This document shows, piece by piece, positions 11,790 through 22,924 of a stretch of 64,000 nucleotides of DNA (the stretch's first letter is position 1; each line of letters begins with the position of its first letter). A model generated the notes under the pieces. That model was not told the origin of the DNA. It made no database searches and worked only from the letters and a program-made list of their open reading frames with translations. This DNA is from Datnioides undecimradiatus (lineage: Eukaryota; Chordata; Actinopteri; Lobotiformes; Datnioididae): assembly GCA_008933995.1 (NCBI GenBank), contig WARS01000090.1, forward strand, positions 691,501-755,500. The letters are read 5' to 3'. A program made the position numbers and the translations under genes.

Positions 11790-12285
11790 TGTGTCATAAG
11801 TTGTGTTAACTGAGTTTCTGTGTCTTTAAGTTGCTGTGTGGAGCTTTGGTCTTCCCTCCATGGTCTCCTGGTTTGGCCAAAGGAGGCGTCAGAGGAGTGG
11901 GGAGCTGTTCAAAACAGGGTGTAGGACCAGCCCATCTCCGCAGATGGCTGGGGGGGAGAATGGGGTTTCTTTCCCTCGTGTGTGTTTCGTGGTCTGATCA
12001 GCCACTATAAAGGCTCCCCTTTGTCTCAGTTAGGTAGGTCAGTTTGCTGTGTTAATGTCTACATTTGTTTCATCTTGAGTACCATTCTGCTCTGTTGAGC
12101 TCTTTTGGGGCCCGTGTAGCTGTTAAGTTGCCTTTACTTTTCATTGTCTGTGTTGACAAAAAAGCTGACGTAAGCCTGGATGAGCCAGATCCTAAAATTC
12201 TTGTTAAGCTGAGCTGCTGCTCCTCCTCCTCTCCCACCCACAATGATATCCATAATCAGTCTTTAATAAAATCAATACAGTTTGA
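11790..12285 (+). mobile_element. Probable LTR of the Gypsy-like relic
   Basis: Downstream of the integrase fragment is a non-coding block with a TATA-like motif (CCACTATAAAGG, about 12003-12014) and a polyadenylation-like TTAATAAAAT (about 12263). This matches the internal plan of a retroelement LTR. There is no second copy upstream in the window, so the assignment rests on position and motifs only. GT-rich simple sequence lies just before it (11760-11785). Confidence 0.4.
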
Positions 12286-12559
12286 TTCTCACTTTTTTTA
12301 GTGAGCTGAATCAGTGAATGTAGATTTAATAGATGTACCGCCCATGATGGAGCCCTTTTGCCTAGCTTTGTCTATGCATATGTAGTATTTCACCACTATT
12401 TCAAGGCATAGTTTGATGCTTTTGGCTTTTGTCTGATACTGTTCCAGGACAAGAAGACAGCTGAGTGAATCTGAGCCAATACATTATTTTAGCTTCACAC
12501 TTTTGACAGGACAACAAATGATTTCCCAGAACATCAAACCGTTTCTTTGACCTTTTCTT

Positions 12560-12790
12560 TATCGGCCGACTGTGCAACACACAATCAGCTTCTATTTATG
12601 CTCCGTCCACTGGCTCCAGGTGGCAGCTCGCGTCAAATTCAAACCCTTGATGCTTACGACAGTGTAACTAACCCAGCTCCTGGTTACCTGAACCCCCTCA
12701 TCCAGGTCTACACTCATCCTGCTCTCTATCCAGCCAATGAGAGACGTCTAGTCCCTAACGTCACAACAGGGCCCAAAACCAGGAGCTGGA
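12560..12790 (+). mobile_element. LINE reverse-transcriptase C-terminal fragment (L2/CR1-like)
   Basis: A short block reads LDAYDSVTNPAPGYLNPLIQ followed by VYTHPALYPANERR. This follows the common C-terminal pattern of L2/CR1-type fish LINE proteins (conserved ...APxYL..L..Y.P.R.LRSA...). The longer fragment at 21090-21425 shows the same pattern. It is truncated on both sides and sits inside the insertion that separates the two halves of the unit B flank. Confidence 0.5.
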
Positions 12791-12834
12791 CTCTTCTTCT
12801 CTGCATTAAATAAGAAAAACCTTTGCATGACGTG

Positions 12835-13435
12835 GCTCTATGTCATGTCTTGTCAAATCAGCCACATTTAGTTCCTTGTCTTGTCTGTGTTGTCTCGTGC
12901 GTTTCCTGTTTTATTTTGAAAGTATAACGTCCCTCTTGTTTCAGGTGGCTTGCCCTTCCTCTTGTGTTTCCCGCAGGTCTGATTGTCTTCCCCGCCCTGA
13001 TTGTTTCCACCTGTTCCCCTAATCCCAGTGTGTATATATTGTCCGTGTTTCCCCTGTCCCGTGCCAGTTCGTGTTGTACTTGATGTCAGGGAATCACTGC
13101 TCATGTCACGGCCATGTCCAAGCCATCTTCATATGCCAGGTTATCGTTTTGTTTGCTTGGTTCTTTATTTGATACTTTGTTCTTATGTTGCCACGTTTTT
13201 CCTCTCCAGAGTGATTTTGATTTTGTTTAGTATTGAAAAGGTTTTTGTATTTCCTCGTAGCAGTGATTTTTGTCTTTGTATTTCTCGCTAGAGTGATTTT
13301 GATTTAGTAGACTAGTCAGTGATTGATATGAGAGATTTTCTGTTTTATACTTTGTTTTGTCATTAAATTTTCCTTCTCTTTTGAACTTTGTTCTCGAGTC
13401 GTGCTTTTGGGTTCATTAACCAGACTTGTCACTAC
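12835..13435 (+). mobile_element. Solo LTR-like element inserted in the unit B flank
   Basis: Relative to unit A (near 5455-5465) this segment is an insertion: flank sequence with AAGAAAAACCTTTGCA resumes at CCTCTCTGCACC. The insert starts near TGTCATGTC and ends near ACTTGTCA, giving TG...CA ends. A diverged relative with the same internal landmarks (TTTCAGGTGGCTTGCCCTTCC, GAGTGATTTTGATTT, GGGTTCAT...TTGTCAC) lies at 22245-22560. No coding capacity and no clean target-site duplication were seen. Confidence 0.5.
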
Positions 13436-13863
13436 CTCTCTGCACCTTGGTCCGACTGGACTCAAAATGTTTCTCAGCACTTGTCCGTGTTGTTTTGCTC
13501 TACGAGATGTTTGCTTGTGTTGCTAGTTATTCTATATGTACACTGCTTTGGATGAAAGTGTCTGCCAAATGCCATTGTAAACTTGATTCTGTTTATATTC
13601 CTGCAGCTCTTTGGCTGTACATGTCTGTTTATTTTAAAACATGCTCTATAAAGAAAATTACTTAAAACTGTGAAAGTAGCACAAAGTGTCCTTACCAATG
13701 ATGTGATGTGTGTGGTTTGTCTCTTTAAGTGTTACTGTCAGCACTATAGTGAAATGTCTAATTTTAAATCCTTTAGACATGTTTTTACAAATTTATCTCA
13801 AACACATTTTATAAATTGTGTTGAAGCAAACTGTGATTAACGGGTTTTTGTTGATCAAAGCTG

Positions 13864-14362
13864 TCATGGTTATGAAGAACGAGACCAGGTGTGCAGAATC
13901 AGAAGTAGTTTTTAATTAGGCAAAAGCAACAACAGAAGACAGTTAAACAAAAACCACAGGGGAAAAAAACTAAAAGTGATGGCAAAAGGCCATAAACTCC
14001 AGAATACCACTAGGGAAGTGTCAGCCAAAAACAATGGCACAGTCACAAAGTCCAAAACTCCAGAAAAACAAAACTAGTCCCAACTAAAGTCTCTGACAGA
14101 AGGATACGCCAAAACACTACGGAGGAGAATAAACAGTTACACTGGGAGCAGGGAGGCAAAGACCAGAGGTCTAGAAGGCAAAAACAATGATCTGCCAGGG
14201 ACTACAGAACAGGAGTTCGGTATAAATAAGGGGGCAGATTGCTGATGACCTGCAGGTGTGAGTAATAGTCCTAGAAAAAAATCCAAAAACCTCCCCGCTC
14301 CCTGTCTTAAAAAGAAAAACTCCACCAGACGATGGCGCCAAAACCACACTAACAAAAACAAA
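13864..14362 (-). mobile_element. Roughly 500-base insertion in the unit B flank
   Basis: Unit A reads continuously across this site (GATTTTTTTATCAACGGTGAATAAGTTGAC, about 5909-5938). Unit B is interrupted after GATCAAAGC and resumes at AAAGTTGACAACTCGCGG. The insert starts TGTCATGG and ends CTAACAAAAACA, suggesting an LTR-like or non-autonomous element read in reverse. No meaningful open frame is present. Confidence 0.5.
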
Positions 14363-15089
14363 AAGTTGACAACTCGCGGTTAAACTTTTTTTCCCATGTA
14401 ACTCATTGTACAGTGCAGGAAAGGCAGATTTATTTATGCAGCACCATTTAGACAGAGTCAATACGAATGAAGGTTCATTATGATAAGTTTAAGTGTTTCC
14501 TCCAAGTACATCTCATGTAATAAACATATATAAATATCAGTGTAATAGTAGTGTGCTTGTAAGTGTACTGCAACACAACTTTTATGAGTTAAAAATAAAC
14601 ATTTAAGTGACTATTCCAAGGTTTACTTTGTGTTACATTACAAACAGTGAGTACGTAGCTAGTTTACATTTAAGTTTTGACCTCATGGAGCTAGTTATAT
14701 ACACCAGTGTGTGTGTGTGTGAGGTGTAATTCGATTTATGTCGTTTAATTTATTCATTAATCTTATAGCTAAACACAGTTTTGTTGTCGGATGCTGTGCG
14801 CTGTAATCTCTTACAGAAAAGTTTGCTCAAGGGCAGAACAGGGATGTGCGCATGCGCCGCTTCTTTTTCCGCACTGTTCGGACCTGCCAAGTCCTGCGGG
14901 GTTGGGGGGGACAAATCAAATTTGTTGGTCCAACAGCGACGATGAACAATAAGCAGATTAATTAACATACAGTTAAAATAATATATCATCAGATTCAAGA
15001 CGGGTGTTTCTCCTTTATGGATTAAAATATAAAGTCGATAAATGCAAATAGAAAGTGATTAATTGATGAGTGTCATTTGATACATTTTA

Positions 15090-15223
15090 CTGTAAATCAG
15101 TAATAGTACGTGCACACATTAGGTTCACGGTCTGGTGGGTTTGGCTAAATCTGTGCGCGCGCCCGCCCCCTGGGGAGACGCCGGGGCTTAAATGAGCTCG
15201 CGGCTGTGGGCTCAGCACAAAGT
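15090..15223 (+). promoter_or_regulatory. GC-rich putative promoter of the Ig receptor gene
   Basis: Directly upstream of the signal-peptide ATG is a GC-rich patch (GTGCGCGCGCCCGCCCCCTGGGGAGACGCCGGGG). It is followed by a TTAAAT element about 35 bases before the ATG. The patch is the most CpG-dense sequence near this gene and is absent from the decayed sister units. The transcription start is not determined. Confidence 0.45.
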
Positions 15224-16048
15224 ATGAGAAAGACGTTGGCACTGGTGATATTTCTTAGTTCCGTTCTCTTCGCTGAAATCCTCACAGGTAGGGTTTTGTT
15301 TCGTTATCTGCATATTTGATTTACCATCAAGTTACTTCTGCGACACACAGTTAAACTATTTAAGAAGAAGAACAGATTGAAACGACATTATTTCCATTCT
15401 GTAAAGGGCATCTAAACACAAGTAAACTGAAGAATTATGAGGTCTTAGTGAGGGTTAGGAAATCTGAGGACTTCACCCTTGCCTCATGTATTAATTACAT
15501 TTATGTATATATGTGTTTTGTGACTTTTTAACGAAAATGCCTCAGTTAATTGGGAATCTTATGCTTCTGATCTGGTATTAAAAGTACCAGTTAGTTGCAC
15601 GGTCAAGATGTCAAATTAATGTATCTAAAAGGACGCAAGCAATGATTCTCATATTTTCCTGTAGTTTTATATTTTACTGAGAGTTTCTTAGCGTGTAGAA
15701 ATGCTAAAATCCTACTTCAGTTTTATTTTATTAAGTTCAAGTATATCTCCACATTGCACTTCAGGGAGTAAGTAGATAATCATCAGTGTACTAGCAGTAT
15801 GTTCATAAGTGCACTACTACAAAACCCTCTGGGATTAAAGTGACCCACTTTTGTGTAACAGTAAAATTTGATCAGCAACCAGTTTACCCATCAAGGTTTC
15901 AGTTGTGCTGGAGTCATACTGTGAATAAAATGCATGGGGGCTACTGATATGCGATGCAATGTTTTAGTTTATTAAATTGGCAAATCCACATGGATGATAC
16001 TGAAAGAGCAGTCATGAGTCCTCTCACAAGTCCAGAGTTGTAGCTGTT

Positions 16049-16086
<38 letters not shown>

Positions 16087-19000
16087 CTGTGAAACATTAA
16101 AGTAATAATAGAGATGGTGTGAATCACCCACCAAATATGTGAGAGGAAACAGAAAAAAAGCCATCCAACAAGGGGGGAACAAGATGGGACCACACCTAGG
16201 GCCAACATGGTGTGCTACACGAAGAGACTTCACTAGATTCACTCATATACTACTACAAGCACATGTAAATAAGAATACATCATGTTTTAGAATAAGGCAA
16301 GAATACTTGATTGTACGAGTTTTCAGACCACACACAAAAAAATAAAAAATGTTTCTTAGTGCTCATGCCACACTTTGAAAGCACAGTGGAAGTTCATGGC
16401 GCTGGATGTCCTCCACTGCGTCAACATGGCTAGTCAGCTTGAATTTCATTTTGGAAAAGTGGAAGAAGTCGCAGGGTTGCGATTAGGTTGGATGGGGAGT
16501 TACCATTGCATTGGTGTAAGCACAAAACCCACATTTTCAGTGTGCTGTTAGTCGTCTGGTTCTCATGATGGAGAAACCAGGTGCCATTGTGCCACAGCTC
16601 AGGTTTGGCTTCCCTCAGACCCCTCAGCACAGCGTGTGCAGTCCTGCAAATGCCAGAGAAAACAGCTGCTGTTGATTGACAGCTGTTTTTTAATGATCCT
16701 TTTTAATGACATGAATTTTGGATTTAATGGGGTTCAATGACTTGAAGCATGACGTCCATGTTGACAGTGCGTAAAGCTGCACTGCCTAGATTGTTAATGT
16801 ACAACTGCAAGTAGTCACATAACAGCCTCTAACTCTAGGCTCAGTTGGTGTTCACGCAACAAAACTCGATGTGCTTACTCACAGCAATTTTGCCTAGCCA
16901 CTGCTACTTCCTTGTTCCCGAGCCGCTCTGTGTTTAGGAACAGTAGCTGCCGACTAAAAACAATTTTATTGTTATTCATACTTTTCTTGAACAACAATCA
17001 AGTACAAGCCAAAAAGACTTTATTTGTAATTTACCTTTTAGGTATATTTTGGTAGGTAAAAGTAAACTGAAGCATACTTTCTTATTTTTGGTGTACAAAA
17101 AGTATGCCAGTAGAACACTAGGCTAGTTTTTTGTAAGATACTTGAGCAAGCGGTCAAATAACAGCCTGTAACTCTTGTTCACCTGGTGATCGCACAACAA
17201 ATCTGGTATGCTTACTCAGAACCATTCTAGCAAACTCCTGCTACTTCCTTGTAACTGAACCATGCTGCATTCAGGAGCAGCACTGTCTTTTATATTGGAT
17301 TTGTCTCATCTTTGTGTCTCAGATTTTTTTAAATAACACAGTATCATTGTAGCTATCACCATCACATTTTGTACAATCAAGTACAATACTTGTGGTTTTG
17401 GTGTAGCTGCCCTTATTTGGGATTATATTGGAAGACCCAGAGTAAACTAAGCCAGTTATTATCCACCTTTGTGATGCCAGTTGTCCAGGATCCCAGATGA
17501 TGGGCTCTGTGAAGTCTGGTAACCACCATCAGGCCTTAAACGTTTAGTAATGCTGTAACATTTCAACGTATCAGACTGCATTATATTACGTTATATTCAG
17601 CATAGAAGTCCTTTTGATATTAGAGAGATAGCTGCGCATTTATATTTTAGGAAATGCTGCACCACTGAATTGAAAAACATGAAGTCTGTGTGTTCAAAGT
17701 TTTTATATTTTGTTCATACTTTGTAAATGTCATGCTTACAGGGAAGCATCGTCTCACTTGCCTGAATCAGACAGTCACGGCAGTTGAGGGCAGTGATGCT
17801 ACTTTACAGTGTCACTTAGAACCTCAGGCTGACTTATCAACTTCAACATTCGCTGTGAAGAGAACTGACCTTGATGTCAGTGACCGGGTTGTCTACTCCT
17901 ATCGGAATAAACAAGATGATCCTCAACCACCGATGGAGCGATACAGAAACCGGGCAGCTCTCATCCGTGAAGATCTAACCAAAGGAATCCTGACCCTCTT
18001 GATCTCCTCAGTACAGCTGTCTGACAGTGGACCATACAAATTCTATATTCCAACTTTTAATGCTGGTAATCTTATTAACGTCACTGTAGGTAAGCATGTT
18101 CAATACTGCACAGATTACAAAGTTAGCTGTAGATGATGAAGAAATAACTTCCTAAATTAGACCTTTATCATTTTAAACAGTAGAAAAAGACGAACAGAGC
18201 AGGACAAATACAGACAACTCCAGCTCAACTGGACCAACGGTGGAAGATGAGACCAAGACAAACATTCCTGGTAAGTATCTGAATAGTTCTCCAAAAAATG
18301 TGTCTTTGACTTGAGATCATGCTGAGGTTAGTTCTTAAGTAATACCTTTATCATTTGAAACAGCCACAGAAGGACCAATACATCATGGAGGTCAAGTTGT
18401 GCTGGAGCATTTTATATGTTGTGGCTTTGTCGGTTTCTTGAAAATACCCACTCGAGCTAGTCTAACCGTATAGTTTACTTGTGCTTCAATCGTCCTTTGC
18501 TCAAGAACAGTCAGCATAGTCAAGGGCTCTCAAGGCTCCATAGCTTCAAGGAAACTAACAGATCACTGGCAGCATGTTGCACGTTTAATCCAATCAGCAT
18601 CCAGATAATTTGATCATTTTAAACAAACTGGTTAAAGCTTTTGTAAATTGAACCGATAATCACAAGATGTTTGCTGGAAGAAAATAAGAATACAAATAAA
18701 TGGGTTTTTTTTTGCTTGTTTGTTGTTTTTTTCAAGGTGTTAAGCAAACAAAATATGTCAGTTTTCTTTGTGTAAGATAACACCAATTCTCTCTGATATT
18801 CCTTCAGATGCTGGAAAGGAGACCCCCCCGTGGCTAATTGTCACATCCATTTGTGTTATTGTTCTTGTTCTTGGTTCTGTTGGTGTGTTTATCCTGATAA
18901 AATATGGAGGATCCCGGAAGTTACCACGTAAGTTTTATTTCATCTCTCCTCTTTCATGAACCACTTATCTTCTCTTACTCTTACAAGAGCCTCTGTGTAA

Positions 19001-19127
19001 CCGCTGACAAACTGGTTTCCATGCTCTCACAGACACTTTAAAGAAGAAGCTTCGGGGCCACATGTCGCATGTAGCAGAGGCGATCCCAGACGGCTCAACT
19101 GAGAATACAAATGACGTGGAGGGATGA
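15224..19127 (+). CDS. Butyrophilin/MOG-like single V-set receptor (238 aa, five exons)
   Basis: Exons 15224-15287, 17742-18089, 18181-18270, 18808-18927 and 19033-19127 all join in phase 1 with consensus GT-AG sites. They give an uninterrupted 238-residue type I membrane protein. Residues 1-21 are a signal peptide (MRKTLALVIFLSSVLFAEIL). Residues about 26-137 are a V-set domain with the family LTKGILTL...LSDSGPY signature. Residues 138-175 are a Ser/Thr-rich stalk, 177-198 a transmembrane helix, and 199-238 a short basic tail without ITIM or ITAM. Cys45 is the B-strand cysteine. The F-strand position that normally carries Cys is Phe122, and no core Trp is found after it. A further Cys28 lies near the mature N-terminus. 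NQT (30), NVT (134) and stalk sites could be glycosylated. It could equally be named MOG-like or BTN-like. Role inferred: surface immune co-receptor or ligand. Confidence 0.8.
16047..16083. repeat. (GT)n microsatellite in intron 1
   Basis: This is an uninterrupted GT dinucleotide run of about 18 units in the long first intron of the 238-aa Ig receptor gene. Confidence 0.95.
16798..16950. repeat. Unclassified interspersed repeat, copy R1
   Basis: This 150-base block is shared in diverged form with 17137-17290 and 51105-51270. Common landmarks in order are TCA(C/A)ATAACA..(A/G)TAACTC, a GTGATT/GTGTTC-CAC-CAAC block, CTTACTCA..A, and AGGA(A/G)CAG near the end. It has no open frame, no terminal inverted repeat and no recognised A/B box. 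Confidence 0.5.
17137..17290. repeat. Unclassified interspersed repeat, copy R2
   Basis: This second copy lies about 340 bases after R1 in the same orientation and the same intron. It shares CTGCTACTTCCTTG and the CAGGAGCAG end with R1. It is either a local duplication or two independent insertions of the same family. Confidence 0.5.
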
Positions 19128-21089
19128 AGACCTAAGCAGTGCTGCAACAAATGGCCTGAGCTAGTTGCTGGTTTTAGACATTTAGACATTTCATTTTCCT
19201 CCTGTGTCTCTGTGTACCTGTTTCCTGTTCCCTCCTGTGTCTCGTTTGATGATTAGATTCACCTGTGTCTCTCTCACCTGACCTCCTGTGTCCATATGTT
19301 GTTTGTCACAGTTTGTCAAGACTGTGTTTCTGCCTGCCTCAGTAGGTTCGTGTTTCTATTTGTGTATAACAGGGTCTGCGTTTGGGTCCTACCCCTAGTG
19401 TTCCCTATTCCCAGTGTGGCACCAGAACAGCTTTGCCAGTTTAACCAGCAGCTTTTACTTAACAAAAAATGTATTTTACAGATTTTAGAGATATATTCCA
19501 GAATAAGTCAACAATAGGCAATTATTAGTTAGTGACACTAATTTTCCAGTAATTGACAGGCTTTTATTTCTAAATGGCTTAAAACAAACAAACATCTGTT
19601 TTTATTTTTTTGCTATATGAATAAAACCAAACTAAACTGAAATGTGTTGACCCTGAATCCCGTTTACACCTACAACAAGAACACACACATTACCTGTACC
19701 AGTGAGGATGAATTTTAAAATGTAGTGAGAAGTGTAAAGAGAACATTTACACGTCGCTCATATCTTTAAGTTTATGCCATTTAATGTGTGTGATACTGGT
19801 CTTTTGCTTCTCTCTCTTGATTACTGACTGATTTCACTGTTCCTGTATGAAAGGTAAAACAGTATTACAGTGAGGTTCGTGGGGTATTTCTTAGCCATCC
19901 CATTTGTGTATACTTGTTCCCCCTCCGGGGAACGTCTCCTCAGGACGGCTTTCTTTTGACAGTACTGTGTAATCTGTGATAAAAACCTACCTCACGTCTG
20001 CCCTGCTTCCTCTGGCATAGCACCCAACTGAGTAGCCCCAGAGTCAAATACTACACCACCCACTCGCTTTACCAAGAGAATAATTACCCCTCACCCATGG
20101 GCCCAATATCCACAACTTATAAATTAGTTGAAATATTGTGTAAGGGCAAGCACATGGCTCATAATAATTAAAATTTAATAACTAGTGTTGAATTGTATAT
20201 AAAAATAATAATCTTGCTGCTGAACTGCCGGAATGAATCGAAACTCCTTAATTTGTCCAAGTTGCAAGAGTCTCCTACAAATCCCTGTTCCTTAGTGGCA
20301 GAATCAGGAATTCCAACGTGGGATTGTAAATCTTCATCTGGGGTTGCAGTGGTTATTCCTTGTTTGTGCAATCTCTTTGTTTCAGCTGAAGATCAGCTCA
20401 CAAACTCTGTGTCTGGTGTTAAAGTGTTCATCCTGAGCTGAAACCCAGAACACAAGGCTCGGACTAAGACTAACAACCAACCACTTCTTCTCCTTTGCTC
20501 ACCCTTTGATACTCTTCATTTGCACCGTGCCTTCAAGGTAAACAGCGTGTGGTCCTCCGACAACCAGTAAATGGAAAGCATGTGATGTAAGGCTGGAAAG
20601 TCCCTTGTTTCTTATGTTTACCATTAATAAGCCTTGTGGCCACTTGGCTTTCTCTTGCTTCTTTCTTCCAGTAAGTTAGATGATTCACTTCAGGGAAGTT
20701 GGACCCAAATGCTCATTGCTCAATATTTCAGCGTCTCACTCTTTTATTTTTTCCTAGTTTTTACAGCGACGCTCTTACATTCATATTTCAATCGTCATTG
20801 TATTTGTGCATTTGTTCCATACAATTAAAACACTGAAACACTGAGATACCAACATTTATTTAGCAAATCAGTCGTCACCAATACTCATCATATAGTTCTG
20901 TGCACAACATTCAGATGGAAAGCACCTGAATGTAGCTCTGATTGTTGGTGTTTAATGCAAAACGTCCGCTGTTGGAAAGTCTCATCACTCTTGTGCTGTT
21001 TTTGTCAGGGAGTTGATTTCAACCTTTCTTAACAAGGCGAGGACACAAACACTGTCTATGTATGTATGACACCATGATCTCCACCATGC
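19128..21089. other. 3' flank of the Ig receptor; no gene seen
   Basis: A polyadenylation-type AATAAA lies at 19620-19625, about 490 bases after the stop codon, and could end the receptor transcript. The part at 19190-19480 is a C/T-rich CCTCCTGTGTCTC sequence resembling LTR-like fish repeats seen elsewhere in the window. The rest holds only short incidental frames. Confidence 0.4.
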
Positions 21090-22020
21090 TCCTAGTTGCT
21101 ACGGCCTATAGCTACAGCTGCGCCGCCACTTCAATCATTGCTGATTGCCGTAAAGCGCATCACGCGAGTCCTTCTTCTTCTTACTTACAAGGTCCTTAAT
21201 GGCCAAGCTCCATTGTACATCAATGAGATGCTAATTCCGTATTACCCAAACAGATCGCTTTGCTCCCAAAGTGCAGGTTTGCTTGTGGTTCCCAGAATTT
21301 CCAAAAGTAGAATGGGAGGCCGAGCCATTAGTTCTCAGGTTCCTCTCCTGTGGAACCAAAAAAAACCTTGTTCGACAAAGCTTACAGCTAGCTCCACTCA
21401 TAGTTCTAGTTTTTGTGATAACTAAACCCACAGTCAAAACTACCCCTTTATGTCATCCCTCAGTTATGCTCCACACTCCTCTCCTCTCTCTTTCTCCTCA
21501 AACCTCAAACATTCTCACATCTGTGAACCATGTCTACATGTCATTAACTCTGTGTCCTCTCTCCCCTAGTGCTGTGCTTGTTTCTCTCTGCTCTCTCTCT
21601 CTGTACCTCTCTACAGATACCTGTGGCTCCAGAGCTGAACATCTGATCTGTGGCTCCACCGACCTGCCCCGTGTCCTCTGCTGCCACTTATTATAATTAT
21701 TGTACTGCTAACAGTAGCCATAGTTAGGACTCAGTTGTTCTATGAGTCTGTCAATTTCATCTTTATGTACACCTGTATCTGTATTACAGTGCTATATTGT
21801 ATTTTCTCTCTCTCTATCGCTCTTTCCCCCCAACCGGTCAAGGCAGATGACCGTCCACTTAGAGCCAGGGTCTGCCGAAGGTTTCTGCCTGTTAAAAGGA
21901 AGTTTTTCCTTGCCACTGTTGCCAAGTGCTTGCTTGTGGTGGATCTGTTGGGTGTAATTAATAGTAATGAGTGTGGACCAGAATTGGCGCCATATAAATA
22001 AATCTGAATTGAATTGAATT
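21090..22020 (+). mobile_element. L2-like LINE 3' portion, truncated
   Basis: The block at 21096-21360 reads ITRVLLLLTYKVLNGQAPLY followed by the conserved LLVVPRISKSRMGGRAISSQ and PLLWN pattern. This is the C-terminus of an L2/CR1-type reverse-transcriptase protein. A 3' untranslated part follows. It has the typical AAGGAAGTTTTTCCTTGCC block (about 21896), GCGCCATATAAATAAATC, and terminal ATTGA repeats (about 21987-22020). Frameshifts and the missing 5' part make it inactive. Confidence 0.8.
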
Positions 22021-22244
22021 GGTGGTGGTCCAATGCAGGAATGTCACACCAGACAGCACATCCATAAAAGTCCATATACTGTGATTTAAGAGGTGCAACC
22101 AGAATGTTTTCAAAATGTATAAAATCAATGAAGATAATGTTGGAAAAAAGAAAAAATGAAAAAGGTACTTTACAACCAAGATCACTACCGCTCCAGAAAA
22201 GAGGGTTACAGTAGTACAAAATCACCTTGTTATGTCAAGTCAAG
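22021..22244. other. Unassigned spacer
   Basis: Short unique sequence between LINE and LTR-like debris. The longest open frame reads antisense into the LINE tail and is not a gene. Confidence 0.4.
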
Positions 22245-22560
22245 CTGGCTGTGATTAGTCCCGTCTTGTCTATGGTGTCTTTTGTCTTCCTGTTTTTATT
22301 TTGAAAGTACTAACTTCCCCTCTCGTTTCAGGTAGCTTGCCCTTCCTCCTGTCTTTCCCACTCACTTGGTCTCTGGCTTTGTTTTGTTTTTCCTCGTAAG
22401 AGTGATTTTATGTTTGTAGATATTTTGCCTCCCTCGAGTGACTTGCTGTTGAAACTTTTCAGTTAATAAATTATATTTTTATTTGCACTTCTTGCACTCC
22501 TGAGTCTTGCATTCGGGTTCATACACTGGCTTTGTCACTCCTGTACCCACAAACTATAAA
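22245..22560 (+). mobile_element. LTR-like repeat, relative of the 12835-13435 element
   Basis: This shares TTTCAGGTAGCTTGCCCTTCC, CTCGTAAGAGTGATTTTATG and the GGGTTCATACACTGGC...TTGTCAC end with the element at 12835-13435. It is shortened by internal deletions and has no coding content. Confidence 0.5.
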
Positions 22561-22924
22561 AAGAGGTACATCCCTGGTTAATCAGCAGTTCACAGGCCAA
22601 TGTCTGTGTGAGTCATAGCATCACGTCTGGAAAATAGGTGAACAATGTGTGAGTTTACCCCGTAGCTGTGTTTGCGGCAATAAAATCAACTGTGCATAAT
22701 GGAAGTTGCCCTCAGGCCGCAGTGTATCCACAACGGTTCACATCCTCAACATCAGAGTCGTGGCATTTGCACCTCTGAGGCCAATGAGTGCCACAGCAAA
22801 GTGGCTCTTTCTAGAAGATGTTCAACTGATGTTTTGCAGGACACGCCAAGTGTTCTGCTACGTGTTAAGATCCGTTCAAAGCTTCTTTAAGATACAAAAC
22901 AGTTATCACGCCACCATTTTTGCT

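Noticed and set aside
21740..22225. 161-codon minus-strand open frame
   Set aside because: It reads antisense through a LINE 3' untranslated tail and unique spacer, with no protein similarity.
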